NCBI GenBank assembly: GCA_947599835.1 | Contig: CANQFQ010000004.1 | Span: 1 to 64,000 of the forward strand | Length of the DNA: 64,000 bases | Origin: an uncultured Bacilli bacterium | Lineage (GTDB): Bacteria; Bacillota_I; Bacilli_A; RFN20; CAG-631 | Direction of reading: 5' to 3' | Part shown: positions 56,153 to 64,000 of the stretch, piece by piece | Layout: the number at the start of each line of letters is the position of its first letter | How positions within the stretch are numbered: position 1 is the first letter of the stretch | Position numbers and translations under genes: made by a program | Notes under the pieces: generated by a model | What the model saw: the letters and a program-made list of their open reading frames with translations, nothing else | What the model was told of the DNA's origin: nothing | Database searches by the model: none

Positions 56153-58907
56153 AAAATATGACATTATAGATTTTGTTATAAGCCAATTTGATGCATCTGT
56201 GAAATGGGAAAAATTATTAGATCCTATGTTTTGCCCAACACAAGACTTTATAAAAGAAATTATTAATCAATCAAAAGAGCAATTAGGCCCGCAAAATGAA
56301 ATAAATGAAAAAATAGAATCGGATATTATTAGAGAAATAGAAGCAAAATATAGTATTTTTCAAGAAGAAGGAGTCGCTCTTTTAGATGATTATGAGCATA
56401 GTGATTTGTGGTATAAAGAGCTGATAAGTAACGAAGAATTTGACAAATATTATTGGGAAAGATATAAAAGATATTTAGGTAATAAACTTCAGCCAAAGGT
56501 CATAGAAACGTTAGATAAAGATACTTATAACATTATGTCATATCTAGGAAATCCGAACGAAAATGCTTCATTTTCTTTTAGAGGGTTAGTAGTAGGTGAC
56601 GTTCAATCCGGAAAAACATCAAATTATATTGGGCTAATTTGTAGAGCTGCAGATGCTGGATACAAAGTTATTTTTGTATTAACTGGAACAGTAGAAAATT
56701 TGAGAAAACAAACACAAATAAGGGTAGAAGAGGGTTTTGTTGGTTTTGATTCTGTCGATGGTAAAGATGTTGGTGTTGGAAGAGGAGATATAGTTCCAAA
56801 AATATTTACTAGTAGATCAAAAGATTTTACAGCAGGTGATGACTTTAACACCGCAAGCAAAATAAGCGATTATTCTTTAGAACCAATGATTTATGTTGTT
56901 AAGAAAAATGTCCCTGTATTGAAAAAAATATATTCAACTTTAAAGAAAATAAATACAAAACACGACAACCAAAAAATAAATTATCCTATGCTAATGATTG
57001 ATGATGAAGCAGATAATGCTAGCATTAATACAAACAAGGAAGACGATAATCCAACAAAAATTAACGAATTTATTAGAAAAATTCTTTCTTTATTTACTAG
57101 AACTAGTTATGTTGGCTATACGGCAACTCCATTTGCTAATGTTTTCATCAATTATTCGAGCGAAAAAGAAATGTTGGGTAGTGATTTATTTCCTAAAAAT
57201 TTCATATATGCTTTAAGTGCTCCATCAAATTATTGTGGATCTGAAAAATATTTTTCAAATAATGGTCCTCAAGTAAAATATATAACCGATGAAGACAGCG
57301 AAATCTTTTCGATGAATCATAAAAAGGATTGGTATGGCAGAAGACTGTTTGATTCTTTTTATTACGCTATAAATTCATTTTTTTTAGCAAACGCAATTAT
57401 GGATATAAGGAATCCAGAAAAAAACAAAAATAGATCAATGCTAATAAATATGTCTCGATTTGTTAATGTACAACACGAAATAAAAAAAATTGTTGAAGAA
57501 TATTATGAAAGTATAAAAATTTCAATTTCTCAAACCCATAGACTTAGCGCAGAAGAGGCATTATCAAACAAGTTTGTTGCATCATTAAAAGATACATTCG
57601 ATAAAGAATATTCATCTAGCTTAAACGAAACGGAAACACCAAGTTGGGAAGAGGTGTTCGGTTGTTTGTACGAAGCAATAAAAAATATAAAAATAATTGT
57701 TGTTAACTCTTCTCGCAATTCAGAAAAACTAGATTATAATAAAGCCGGTGACGAAGGTATAAGAGTAATCGCTGTTGGTGGATTAGCACTATCTAGAGGA
57801 TTAACATTAGAAGGATTGATAGTGTCATATTTTTATAGAAATACAACAACTTTTGATGTATTAATGCAAATGGGAAGATGGTTTGGCTATCGTGATGGTT
57901 ACTTTGATATATGTAGAATTTTTATCACTAAACAATCGGCTAGTTATTATAACGAAATACAAGAAGATATAGATTGTTTAAAAAAAGATATAAAAGAGAT
58001 GTGTGATCAACATAAAAAGCCGAAAGATTACGGAATTAGAGTAAGAAATATTTCCGAAGATTTAAATATTACAGCTGCAAATAAAATGAGAACAGCAGAA
58101 AGTAAAATAGAAAGAAAATCTTATTATGGAAGTGTGTTTGAAACACCTTATATGTCTTGTGATACTGAAATAATTAAATCTAATATTCAAGTGTCTTTTG
58201 ATTTTTTAAGCAAAATAAAGAAAGAACAAAGAGATATAAGCGTTTCTCACCCATATTTTAGAAATATAAAAAAAGAATATGTAATTGATTTGCTTGCAGC
58301 CTTAAAAATTCATAAGGCAAACTCAAATTTTGATACTAAACAAATACTTGAATTTTTAAATAAATGTGACAGCGAATTAGAAACATTTGATGTTCTTGTT
58401 ATGGGTGGTTCATCAAAAAATAAATTTGAATTTGATCCGCTAGGCATTAATATTAACTTGATTGAAAGAAAGTTTGATATTCACGAAAATGCTGAAGAAA
58501 AAATATTAAGAATGAGTGGCGCAAGGACAAGACTTGGTGGTCGTACAGATACACAATATGGATTAACTGATGAACTAAGAAAACAAATTAGTGAAGAACC
58601 TAAAACAACACAATCAGATTTTCTTGTAAAAGGAAGAAACCCTTTGATTATAATTTATTATGTTGCTCTTAAAATTGATGAAGATGATGAAAGTCGATTT
58701 GGTAGTGAAGTAAAACCTACAGTTTATGGCGTTCTTTTAGAAAAATTAAGATTAGAAAATATTAATTATGTTGTAGGGTTTTCAATTGGTTTCCCACGAA
58801 TTGATGGAGAAATTGAGCCTTCTACAACATATATGGTAAATAAAACATTAAATTATTTTGATTTTGACCACGATGATAATTATAATGGAGATGATGGCAA
58901 TGAATAG
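56145..58907 (+). CDS. Z1-domain superfamily 2 helicase-like ATPase
   Basis: 920 aa from the ATG at 56145, with GGGAG about 9 bases upstream. Walker A GDVQSGKTSNY (residues 151-161), Walker B LMIDDEADNASI (284-293), GYTATPFANVFI (324-335), then the Z1 block VGGLALSRGLTLEGLIV and LMQMGRWFGYRDGY with the arginine finger region. Z1 proteins occur mainly in restriction-type operons with GHKL ATPases. Overlaps neighbours on both sides, so coupled. Confidence 0.92.
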   Translation: MNKKYDIIDFVISQFDASVKWEKLLDPMFCPTQDFIKEIINQSKEQLGPQNEINEKIESDIIREIEAKYSIFQEEGVALLDDYEHSDLWYKELISNEEFDKYYWERYKRYLGNKLQPKVIETLDKDTYNIMSYLGNPNENASFSFRGLVVGDVQSGKTSNYIGLICRAADAGYKVIFVLTGTVENLRKQTQIRVEEGFVGFDSVDGKDVGVGRGDIVPKIFTSRSKDFTAGDDFNTASKISDYSLEPMIYVVKKNVPVLKKIYSTLKKINTKHDNQKINYPMLMIDDEADNASINTNKEDDNPTKINEFIRKILSLFTRTSYVGYTATPFANVFINYSSEKEMLGSDLFPKNFIYALSAPSNYCGSEKYFSNNGPQVKYITDEDSEIFSMNHKKDWYGRRLFDSFYYAINSFFLANAIMDIRNPEKNKNRSMLINMSRFVNVQHEIKKIVEEYYESIKISISQTHRLSAEEALSNKFVASLKDTFDKEYSSSLNETETPSWEEVFGCLYEAIKNIKIIVVNSSRNSEKLDYNKAGDEGIRVIAVGGLALSRGLTLEGLIVSYFYRNTTTFDVLMQMGRWFGYRDGYFDICRIFITKQSASYYNEIQEDIDCLKKDIKEMCDQHKKPKDYGIRVRNISEDLNITAANKMRTAESKIERKSYYGSVFETPYMSCDTEIIKSNIQVSFDFLSKIKKEQRDISVSHPYFRNIKKEYVIDLLAALKIHKANSNFDTKQILEFLNKCDSELETFDVLVMGGSSKNKFEFDPLGININLIERKFDIHENAEEKILRMSGARTRLGGRTDTQYGLTDELRKQISEEPKTTQSDFLVKGRNPLIIIYYVALKIDEDDESRFGSEVKPTVYGVLLEKLRLENINYVVGFSIGFPRIDGEIEPSTTYMVNKTLNYFDFDHDDNYNGDDGNE

Positions 58908-59814
58908 ACAAGAAGTTGAAGAAAAAATCAATGAAGTAAATGCAAATTCTCAATATGTTAGAGTTTCTGCAGAGCATCCATTAGAATTGTATTTAGGAAG
59001 AAATGAAGCTGGATATCCTACTTTAAGATACAATGGAAATTTTCAACCAACCAAGCTTGTCGGAAGCGATTTGTTAGAAATTAAACAAGTCAAAACAGCT
59101 AATTACGATTCATTGCTATTTTGTTATATTTCAAACGAAAATTATTCGTTGTTTTATAACTTTTGCGAAGATATAATTAATCAAACAAGCCAATATCAAG
59201 GTAGTGATGGATATACCGAAATAATTAATAGATATAATCAATGGAAAAAAATGTTTTACCGTTCTAACAAAATCCTTTCGGAAGGGGAAATAATAGGACT
59301 TATAGGAGAGTTACTTTTCTTGAAGGAATTTGTTTTTATTAAATATGGAATAAGTGAGGGAATAAATGGCTGGAGCGGTCCAGAAACGGCACATAAAGAT
59401 TTTTCTTATAAAAACGAATGGTATGAAATAAAAGCGATCCACAGTGGGAAAAATTCTGTATCTATTTCTTCAATTGAACAATTAGATAGCGATATAAATG
59501 GAAAACTTGTTGTTTATGTTTTTGAAAAAATGTCGGAATCTTTTTTAGGAATAACATTAAATCAATTAATTGATGAAATATCAAACTGCATTAAACTTGA
59601 TATAGATCGGGAAAAATTTTATGAAAAACTAAAACAAGTCGGGTATAGTTATAACGAAGTTTATGATTCTTTCGTTTATAAAGCAACTAATAAAAAAATG
59701 TATTTAGTTAATGATAGTTTTCCAAAAATAAGACGAAAAAACATGCCAATAGAAATCGGCAAAATTGAATATGAGTTAATGTTGTCTCTTATAGAAAAAT
59801 ACAAGGAGGAATAA
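58900..59814 (+). CDS. PD-(D/E)XK motif protein (DUF4420)
   Basis: 304 aa from the ATG at 58900 with GGAGATGAT upstream; ATGAATAG overlap with the Z1 stop. Nuclease core: GLIGELLFL (Glu 137), HKDFSY (Asp 167), then EWYEIKAI with Glu 176 and Lys 178, the D...ExK signature. It is the probable DNA-cutting subunit of the system. Confidence 0.88.
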   Translation: MNRQEVEEKINEVNANSQYVRVSAEHPLELYLGRNEAGYPTLRYNGNFQPTKLVGSDLLEIKQVKTANYDSLLFCYISNENYSLFYNFCEDIINQTSQYQGSDGYTEIINRYNQWKKMFYRSNKILSEGEIIGLIGELLFLKEFVFIKYGISEGINGWSGPETAHKDFSYKNEWYEIKAIHSGKNSVSISSIEQLDSDINGKLVVYVFEKMSESFLGITLNQLIDEISNCIKLDIDREKFYEKLKQVGYSYNEVYDSFVYKATNKKMYLVNDSFPKIRRKNMPIEIGKIEYELMLSLIEKYKEE

Positions 59815-59819
59815 CAAAA

Positions 59820-61925
59820 ATGGCTATTAGTTTTGAAGAATATAAAAAAGAATATATGGATGATATACATGTTAATGCCCAAATAGAGGGTTCTTTGCCA
59901 GAAGAATATTTTTTATCAAACACTATTGAAAAATTGGTGTCTATGGGTTATCTAGTAGATCCAAGGATTATCCCAATGCAAAAAAAATGTAGAAATAATA
60001 AAATAATGGCGTTTGATGGATATTGTTTCGATGAATCCGATAAATCTGTAGTTTTATTTTATTCTGATTATAAAGATGAAACTGGTATTAATTTAACTAA
60101 TAGCGATATAGATACAATAAAGAAAAGGATGCTTAATTTTTTACAAGAAGCATATGATGGAACATTAGATAATTACTTTGATATTACCGACGAATTACTT
60201 ACAGTTGGTCGAGATATTGGAAGAAGATTAAAAATTGATTATGTGGATTTAGAAAACGATAATTCTATCGATAAAATCAAATTATTTATTGTAACTAATA
60301 AAACATTAAGCGAAAGAGTTACTTCCTTGGGAACAGATGATGATCTTTTTTTAGGAAAAAAAGTTGATTTACAAGTGTGGGGATTACAAAGATTTTATGA
60401 CTTATACCAATCGGGGAGAGAAAGAGAGCCGATTATAATTGAAACAAAAAAATATGGAATAGAGGGAATTCCATGCATTAAAGCAGAAATGACCGGAAAT
60501 TTGGATTATGATGCTTATTTAGCAATTGTTCCCGGAAAGTTTTTAAATGATATATATTATGACCACGGTTCTAGTTTATTAGAAGGAAACGTAAGAGCTT
60601 TTTTAAGCAATAGAGGAAAGATAAATAAAGGAATTAGAGAAACAATAAAAAATGAACCAACGAAATTCTTTGCATATAATAATGGAATAGCATGTACAGC
60701 AGCAAATATTGCATTCTCAACTGATAATCGAATGATTACATCTATTGAGGATTTGCAAATAATAAATGGCGGGCAAACGACCGCGTCGTTAACATCGGCG
60801 GCTAGAAAGGATAAAATGTCGCTCGATAATATTTTTGTGCCTATGAAATTAACTGTCGTTAAAAACGAAGATTATGACATGATGATTCAAAATATTTCTA
60901 AATATGCAAATAGCCAAAACAAGGTAAAAGATTCAGATTTATTTTCAAATCATCCGTTTCATAGATTATTTGAAACTCTATCTAAAAAAATCCAAGCGCC
61001 TGTATATGGAAATAACGTTAACAATACTTTTTGGTATTATGAACGTTCTAGAGGGAAATACGAACAAGAACAATTTAAACTTGAAAGAAAAAGCGAAAAA
61101 GATGCATTTTATCGGAAATATCCTAAAAATCAAGTTATTAAAAAAGAAGAACTTTCAAAATATTTTACTGCTGCAGAATTATTGCGCCCAGATATGGTAA
61201 GCAAGGGCTCTGAAAAATGTATGTCTTTTTTTGCAGAGTATATTGATAATAAATATCAAAGTAATGACACGTATTTTAACGATGAGTTTTTCAAGCAATG
61301 TATTTGTGACACAATTTTATATAGAACTACAGATAGAATAGTTAATAAAGCATATTGGTATAATGTTGGTGGTTATAAACTTAATATTGTTCCATATACT
61401 ATTTCAAAACTTATTAGTTCTTTGCCAGAAGGATATTGTTTAAACTATGATTTAATTTGGAAAAAACAAGAATTATATCCGTCGTTAGTTGCTGAAATAG
61501 AAAAGATTGCAAAGCAAACAAACGAATTTATTCAACAATCTAATGGGGTCATCGTTACTGAATACTGCAAAAAAGAAGATACATGGAAAAAATATAAAGA
61601 AATAAAAATAAATTTTTCAAAACAATTTTATGATGATTTAATGAGTAAAGAATTACAAGAAACAAAACTTAAAGCAAGTCAAAAAGATGAAAAAATGAAA
61701 AAAGATGTAGATATTGAAGTTGAAATTATTAACTTGGGCGCACCATATTGGAGAAGACTAATTGATGAAGGGACTAAAAGAGGAATTTTATCTTCTACAG
61801 AAATTGATCTGCTTAAACTTCCAGCGTCTTTGGATACATCAAATCCAAAAGTCCCATCACAAAAACAAGCTCAATGGATTTGGAAAATTAGAGAAAAACT
61901 AGAAAATGCCGGAGTACTAATTTAA
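59820..61925 (+). CDS. AIPR-family protein
   Basis: 701 aa. AIPR block: FFAYNNGIACTAANIAF, IINGGQTTASLTSAA, FVPMKLTVVK and ISKYANSQNKVKDSDLFSNH. AIPR proteins were named for abortive-infection phage resistance and recur with GHKL/Z1/DUF4420 sets. Catalytic role not established. Residues 600-701 form a charged C-terminal part ending in a Trp-rich helix (QAQWIWKIREKL). Starts 5 bases after the previous stop with AGGAGG in the preceding gene end. Confidence 0.9.
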   Translation: MAISFEEYKKEYMDDIHVNAQIEGSLPEEYFLSNTIEKLVSMGYLVDPRIIPMQKKCRNNKIMAFDGYCFDESDKSVVLFYSDYKDETGINLTNSDIDTIKKRMLNFLQEAYDGTLDNYFDITDELLTVGRDIGRRLKIDYVDLENDNSIDKIKLFIVTNKTLSERVTSLGTDDDLFLGKKVDLQVWGLQRFYDLYQSGREREPIIIETKKYGIEGIPCIKAEMTGNLDYDAYLAIVPGKFLNDIYYDHGSSLLEGNVRAFLSNRGKINKGIRETIKNEPTKFFAYNNGIACTAANIAFSTDNRMITSIEDLQIINGGQTTASLTSAARKDKMSLDNIFVPMKLTVVKNEDYDMMIQNISKYANSQNKVKDSDLFSNHPFHRLFETLSKKIQAPVYGNNVNNTFWYYERSRGKYEQEQFKLERKSEKDAFYRKYPKNQVIKKEELSKYFTAAELLRPDMVSKGSEKCMSFFAEYIDNKYQSNDTYFNDEFFKQCICDTILYRTTDRIVNKAYWYNVGGYKLNIVPYTISKLISSLPEGYCLNYDLIWKKQELYPSLVAEIEKIAKQTNEFIQQSNGVIVTEYCKKEDTWKKYKEIKINFSKQFYDDLMSKELQETKLKASQKDEKMKKDVDIEVEIINLGAPYWRRLIDEGTKRGILSSTEIDLLKLPASLDTSNPKVPSQKQAQWIWKIREKLENAGVLI

Positions 61926-61945
61926 AGAAAAGGTAGAGGATAAAA

Positions 61946-63247
61946 ATGTTTAAAATAGTTGAACTGTTTAGCGGAATAGGAAGTCAAGCCAAAGCATTTG
62001 AACGTTTATCTAAGAAAAGAAAAGTTAAATTTGAAATTTTAAATACATGCGAATGGGATGTACACGCTATTGTTGCATACGATTATATTCATAATGGGGC
62101 AGAAATTGAAAAATCTATTAGTAATATGTCAAAACAAGACATTGAGTCTAGATTAGTAAATTTAGGTTTAAGTAATGATGGAAAAGTTCCAATGAAAGAA
62201 AAAACTCTTAATATGTATTCAATTGAAGTATTAAGAAGAATATATTCATCAATTGTAAAAACAAAAAATTTAATAAATGTTGAAAAGGTAAAAGGAAACG
62301 AACTTCCTAAAGAAATAGATTTGATGACATATTCATTTCCGTGCCAAGACTTATCAAATGTTGGAGCATTGCATGGCTATAACAAAGGCATAGATAGGGA
62401 TGCCCACACTAGAAGCGGTCTTCTATGGGAAGTAGAAAGAATACTTGTTGAAAGACAAAAAGAAAATCTTGAGTTGCCAAGATTTTTATTGCTTGAAAAC
62501 GTTACATCACTTGAAGCAAAAAGACATGTTAAAAACTTTGAAGAATGGAAAAAGAAATTAGAAGAGTTAGGGTATATAAATTGTGTTAATAAATTGTATG
62601 CTCCTGATTTTGGCATACCTCAAAATAGAAGAAGATTATTAATGCTCAGTGTATATGTTGGTAATGATAAGGAAATGAAAAAGATAGTAACAAAATATTT
62701 GAAAAATCACAATTTAAATGACCAAGAATATATTAAATCGCTGAATATTAATAAACCCAAATTAGCAAACTATTTAAGATTAGACTATACTAACAAAGAA
62801 TTATATGATGAAGCTTTGTTATCACAACCAAAAAATACTAAATCTAGAAAAACCATATGGGAAAAGAATAGCCAAATAATAAATAGTGATGGTACGATGA
62901 AAAAGATTGTTCAAACAATAACAACAAAACAAGATCGACATCCAAATTCTGGGAACATTTATTTTAATCCAAAAAATAAAAGCGCGAGATATAGATTTCT
63001 TACGCCTAGAGAATGTTTTTTATTGATGGGGTTTGATGAAAAGAACTTTGAAGTTTTGAAACATAATAATTTTCATTCAAGAAAAGAGTCTATGTTTTTT
63101 TCAAGAGATAAATTATATAAACTAGCGGGAAATAGTATTGTTGTAAATATGTTAGAAGCAATTTTTAATCAAGTGCTAGATATCGATGATTTAATAAAAA
63201 AAACAAATAATAAACGATTGAATTTTGAAAATAAATCGATAAAATAG
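61946..63247 (+). CDS. DNA (cytosine-5)-methyltransferase
   Basis: 433 aa. Motif I VELFSGIGSQAKAFERL, motif IV TYSFPCQDLSNVG with catalytic Cys 133, motif VI LLLENVTSL (183-190), motif VIII PQNRRRLLMLSVY, motifs IX-X FLTPRECFLLMGF and LYKLAGNSIVVNML. The target-recognition region lies around residues 235-330. It would protect the host's own DNA from the GHKL/Z1/DUF4420 complex. Recognition sequence cannot be read from the protein. Confidence 0.94.
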   Translation: MFKIVELFSGIGSQAKAFERLSKKRKVKFEILNTCEWDVHAIVAYDYIHNGAEIEKSISNMSKQDIESRLVNLGLSNDGKVPMKEKTLNMYSIEVLRRIYSSIVKTKNLINVEKVKGNELPKEIDLMTYSFPCQDLSNVGALHGYNKGIDRDAHTRSGLLWEVERILVERQKENLELPRFLLLENVTSLEAKRHVKNFEEWKKKLEELGYINCVNKLYAPDFGIPQNRRRLLMLSVYVGNDKEMKKIVTKYLKNHNLNDQEYIKSLNINKPKLANYLRLDYTNKELYDEALLSQPKNTKSRKTIWEKNSQIINSDGTMKKIVQTITTKQDRHPNSGNIYFNPKNKSARYRFLTPRECFLLMGFDEKNFEVLKHNNFHSRKESMFFSRDKLYKLAGNSIVVNMLEAIFNQVLDIDDLIKKTNNKRLNFENKSIK

Positions 63248-63281
63248 AAGTAGAAAATCACGTGAAAGAAAGGGGCGATGA

Positions 63282-64000
63282 TTGATATCAACAATTCGCA
63301 AAAAATTTAATGATTTTTTAGATGAGCACCAAACAAACATTTTATTTTTTCTTGCTTTGATTGCTTGTATCAGTATGGGTGTTTTTTCGCACATAACTTC
63401 TTGTTCAAAAACAAAAGATCCAATAGATTTAAATGTTTATTTAAAAGAAGAAATTTGCTTTGCAGATAATATATTTATTAAGGTTGATATGATGAATGTT
63501 ACAGTCGCCGAAGAAACGGAACCGAAAATCGATTCCGATGGCGATTTTTTGTCGTCTTATAAACTTAATTTAGGGTTATCTATACAAAGACGTAGCGAGA
63601 AACAAAAAAATAAACCAGTAAAAATAAATTCCAAAATGTTTAAATTAAAACAAATTAATTTAAAGTCAAAAAATATAATGGAAATATTTTTTTCAAGCTT
63701 AGTAATGACAACCATGTCTGCAATGATTTCCGGTACTGTTGAAGGGGAAATTAATATTATTGATTTAATTGGAGATTTTGTAGAAGAATATGGAAATGAA
63801 TCAATAGAAAATGCTAGGCTTTTAGAAGGCTCAAAATTTAAATCGATTTCTGCTGATAAAAATAGTTTTGAAGAATTTGAACTAGATAATCAAAGTGAAA
63901 TGGTACGTGTTATGATACATTTTCCAATAAAACAAGAATATTTAGAATCCGAAAATATTATTGTTTTGGCAGTAGATACGTGGCATAACATAGAAAAAAG
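63282..64000 (+). CDS. hypothetical membrane-anchored protein (3' end beyond window)
   Basis: 239 codons visible from a TTG start with AAAGGGGCG directly upstream; the ATG at 63279 in another frame ends after ten codons. An N-terminal basic segment is followed by one membrane helix (about residues 22-42, FLALIACISMGVFSH), with a Cys soon after. The rest is a soluble outer or inner domain of unknown fold. A second hydrophobic segment (SSLVMTTMSAMISG) lies near residue 143. It follows the methyltransferase by 34 bases and may belong to the same operon. Confidence 0.55.
   Translation, partial: MISTIRKKFNDFLDEHQTNILFFLALIACISMGVFSHITSCSKTKDPIDLNVYLKEEICFADNIFIKVDMMNVTVAEETEPKIDSDGDFLSSYKLNLGLSIQRRSEKQKNKPVKINSKMFKLKQINLKSKNIMEIFFSSLVMTTMSAMISGTVEGEINIIDLIGDFVEEYGNESIENARLLEGSKFKSISADKNSFEEFELDNQSEMVRVMIHFPIKQEYLESENIIVLAVDTWHNIEK

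Overview
The window is a chromosomal segment of a very A+T-rich Gram-positive (Bacillota) anaerobe. Trp is read from TGG and TGA is a stop (for example at the end of alr), so the code is standard and this is not a Mycoplasma-type genome. A ComK-like protein, a full pyruvate:ferredoxin oxidoreductase, NagA, the Tgt/QueA/QueH queuosine set and a lipoprotein with a typical lipobox suggest the Bacilli/Erysipelotrichia side of the phylum, probably gut-associated. That placement is inference; no rRNA gene is present.

Region 1 (1-18028) is housekeeping: ComK-like protein, two CNNM/CBS proteins, a membrane-anchored thioredoxin-fold protein, trmL, yebC, nifJ, alr, rlmH, a DEDDh exonuclease, nagA, an SGNH hydrolase, a membrane protein with an EIIB-like domain lacking its phospho-cysteine, a dUTPase and tgt-queA-queH. 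Region 2 (about 18100-40800) is a capsule/exopolysaccharide locus, all on the plus strand: NahK-like sugar kinase, priming phosphoglycosyl transferase, glycosyltransferases, CapE/CapF/CapG (UDP-N-acetyl-L-fucosamine synthesis), Wzy-like and Wzx-like proteins, an FkbH-like HAD protein, a YdjC/ChbG-like deacetylase, an acyltransferase, two LicD proteins, a NodB-type deacetylase, a Wzz-like protein and a CpsD-like protein without P-loop. Two promoters in this locus carry a run of nine G between the -35 and -10 boxes. They are candidate phase-variation switches, one ahead of the whole locus and one directly ahead of the acyltransferase.

Region 3 (40900-48500) holds unrecognised membrane proteins, including a small family repeated in tandem, a lipoprotein, and a candidate type I toxin-antitoxin locus: a 37-codon hydrophobic peptide on the minus strand with its Shine-Dalgarno locked in a long 5' hairpin, and a convergent, strongly promoted antisense RNA that is duplicated 400 bp away.

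Region 4 (48500-64000) is a defense-type island: a DUF4143 AAA ATPase behind phased 32/33-bp repeats; an operon of GIY-YIG protein, NTP-pyrophosphohydrolase, nuclease-helicase fusion and methyltransferase; then GHKL ATPase, Z1 helicase, PD-(D/E)XK (DUF4420) protein, AIPR protein and C5-cytosine methyltransferase. The last set matches the MORC/MutL-like restriction-modification architecture known from comparative genomics. A membrane-anchored ORF with a TTG start follows it and runs off the window. No tRNA, rRNA, CRISPR array or intact insertion sequence was seen.
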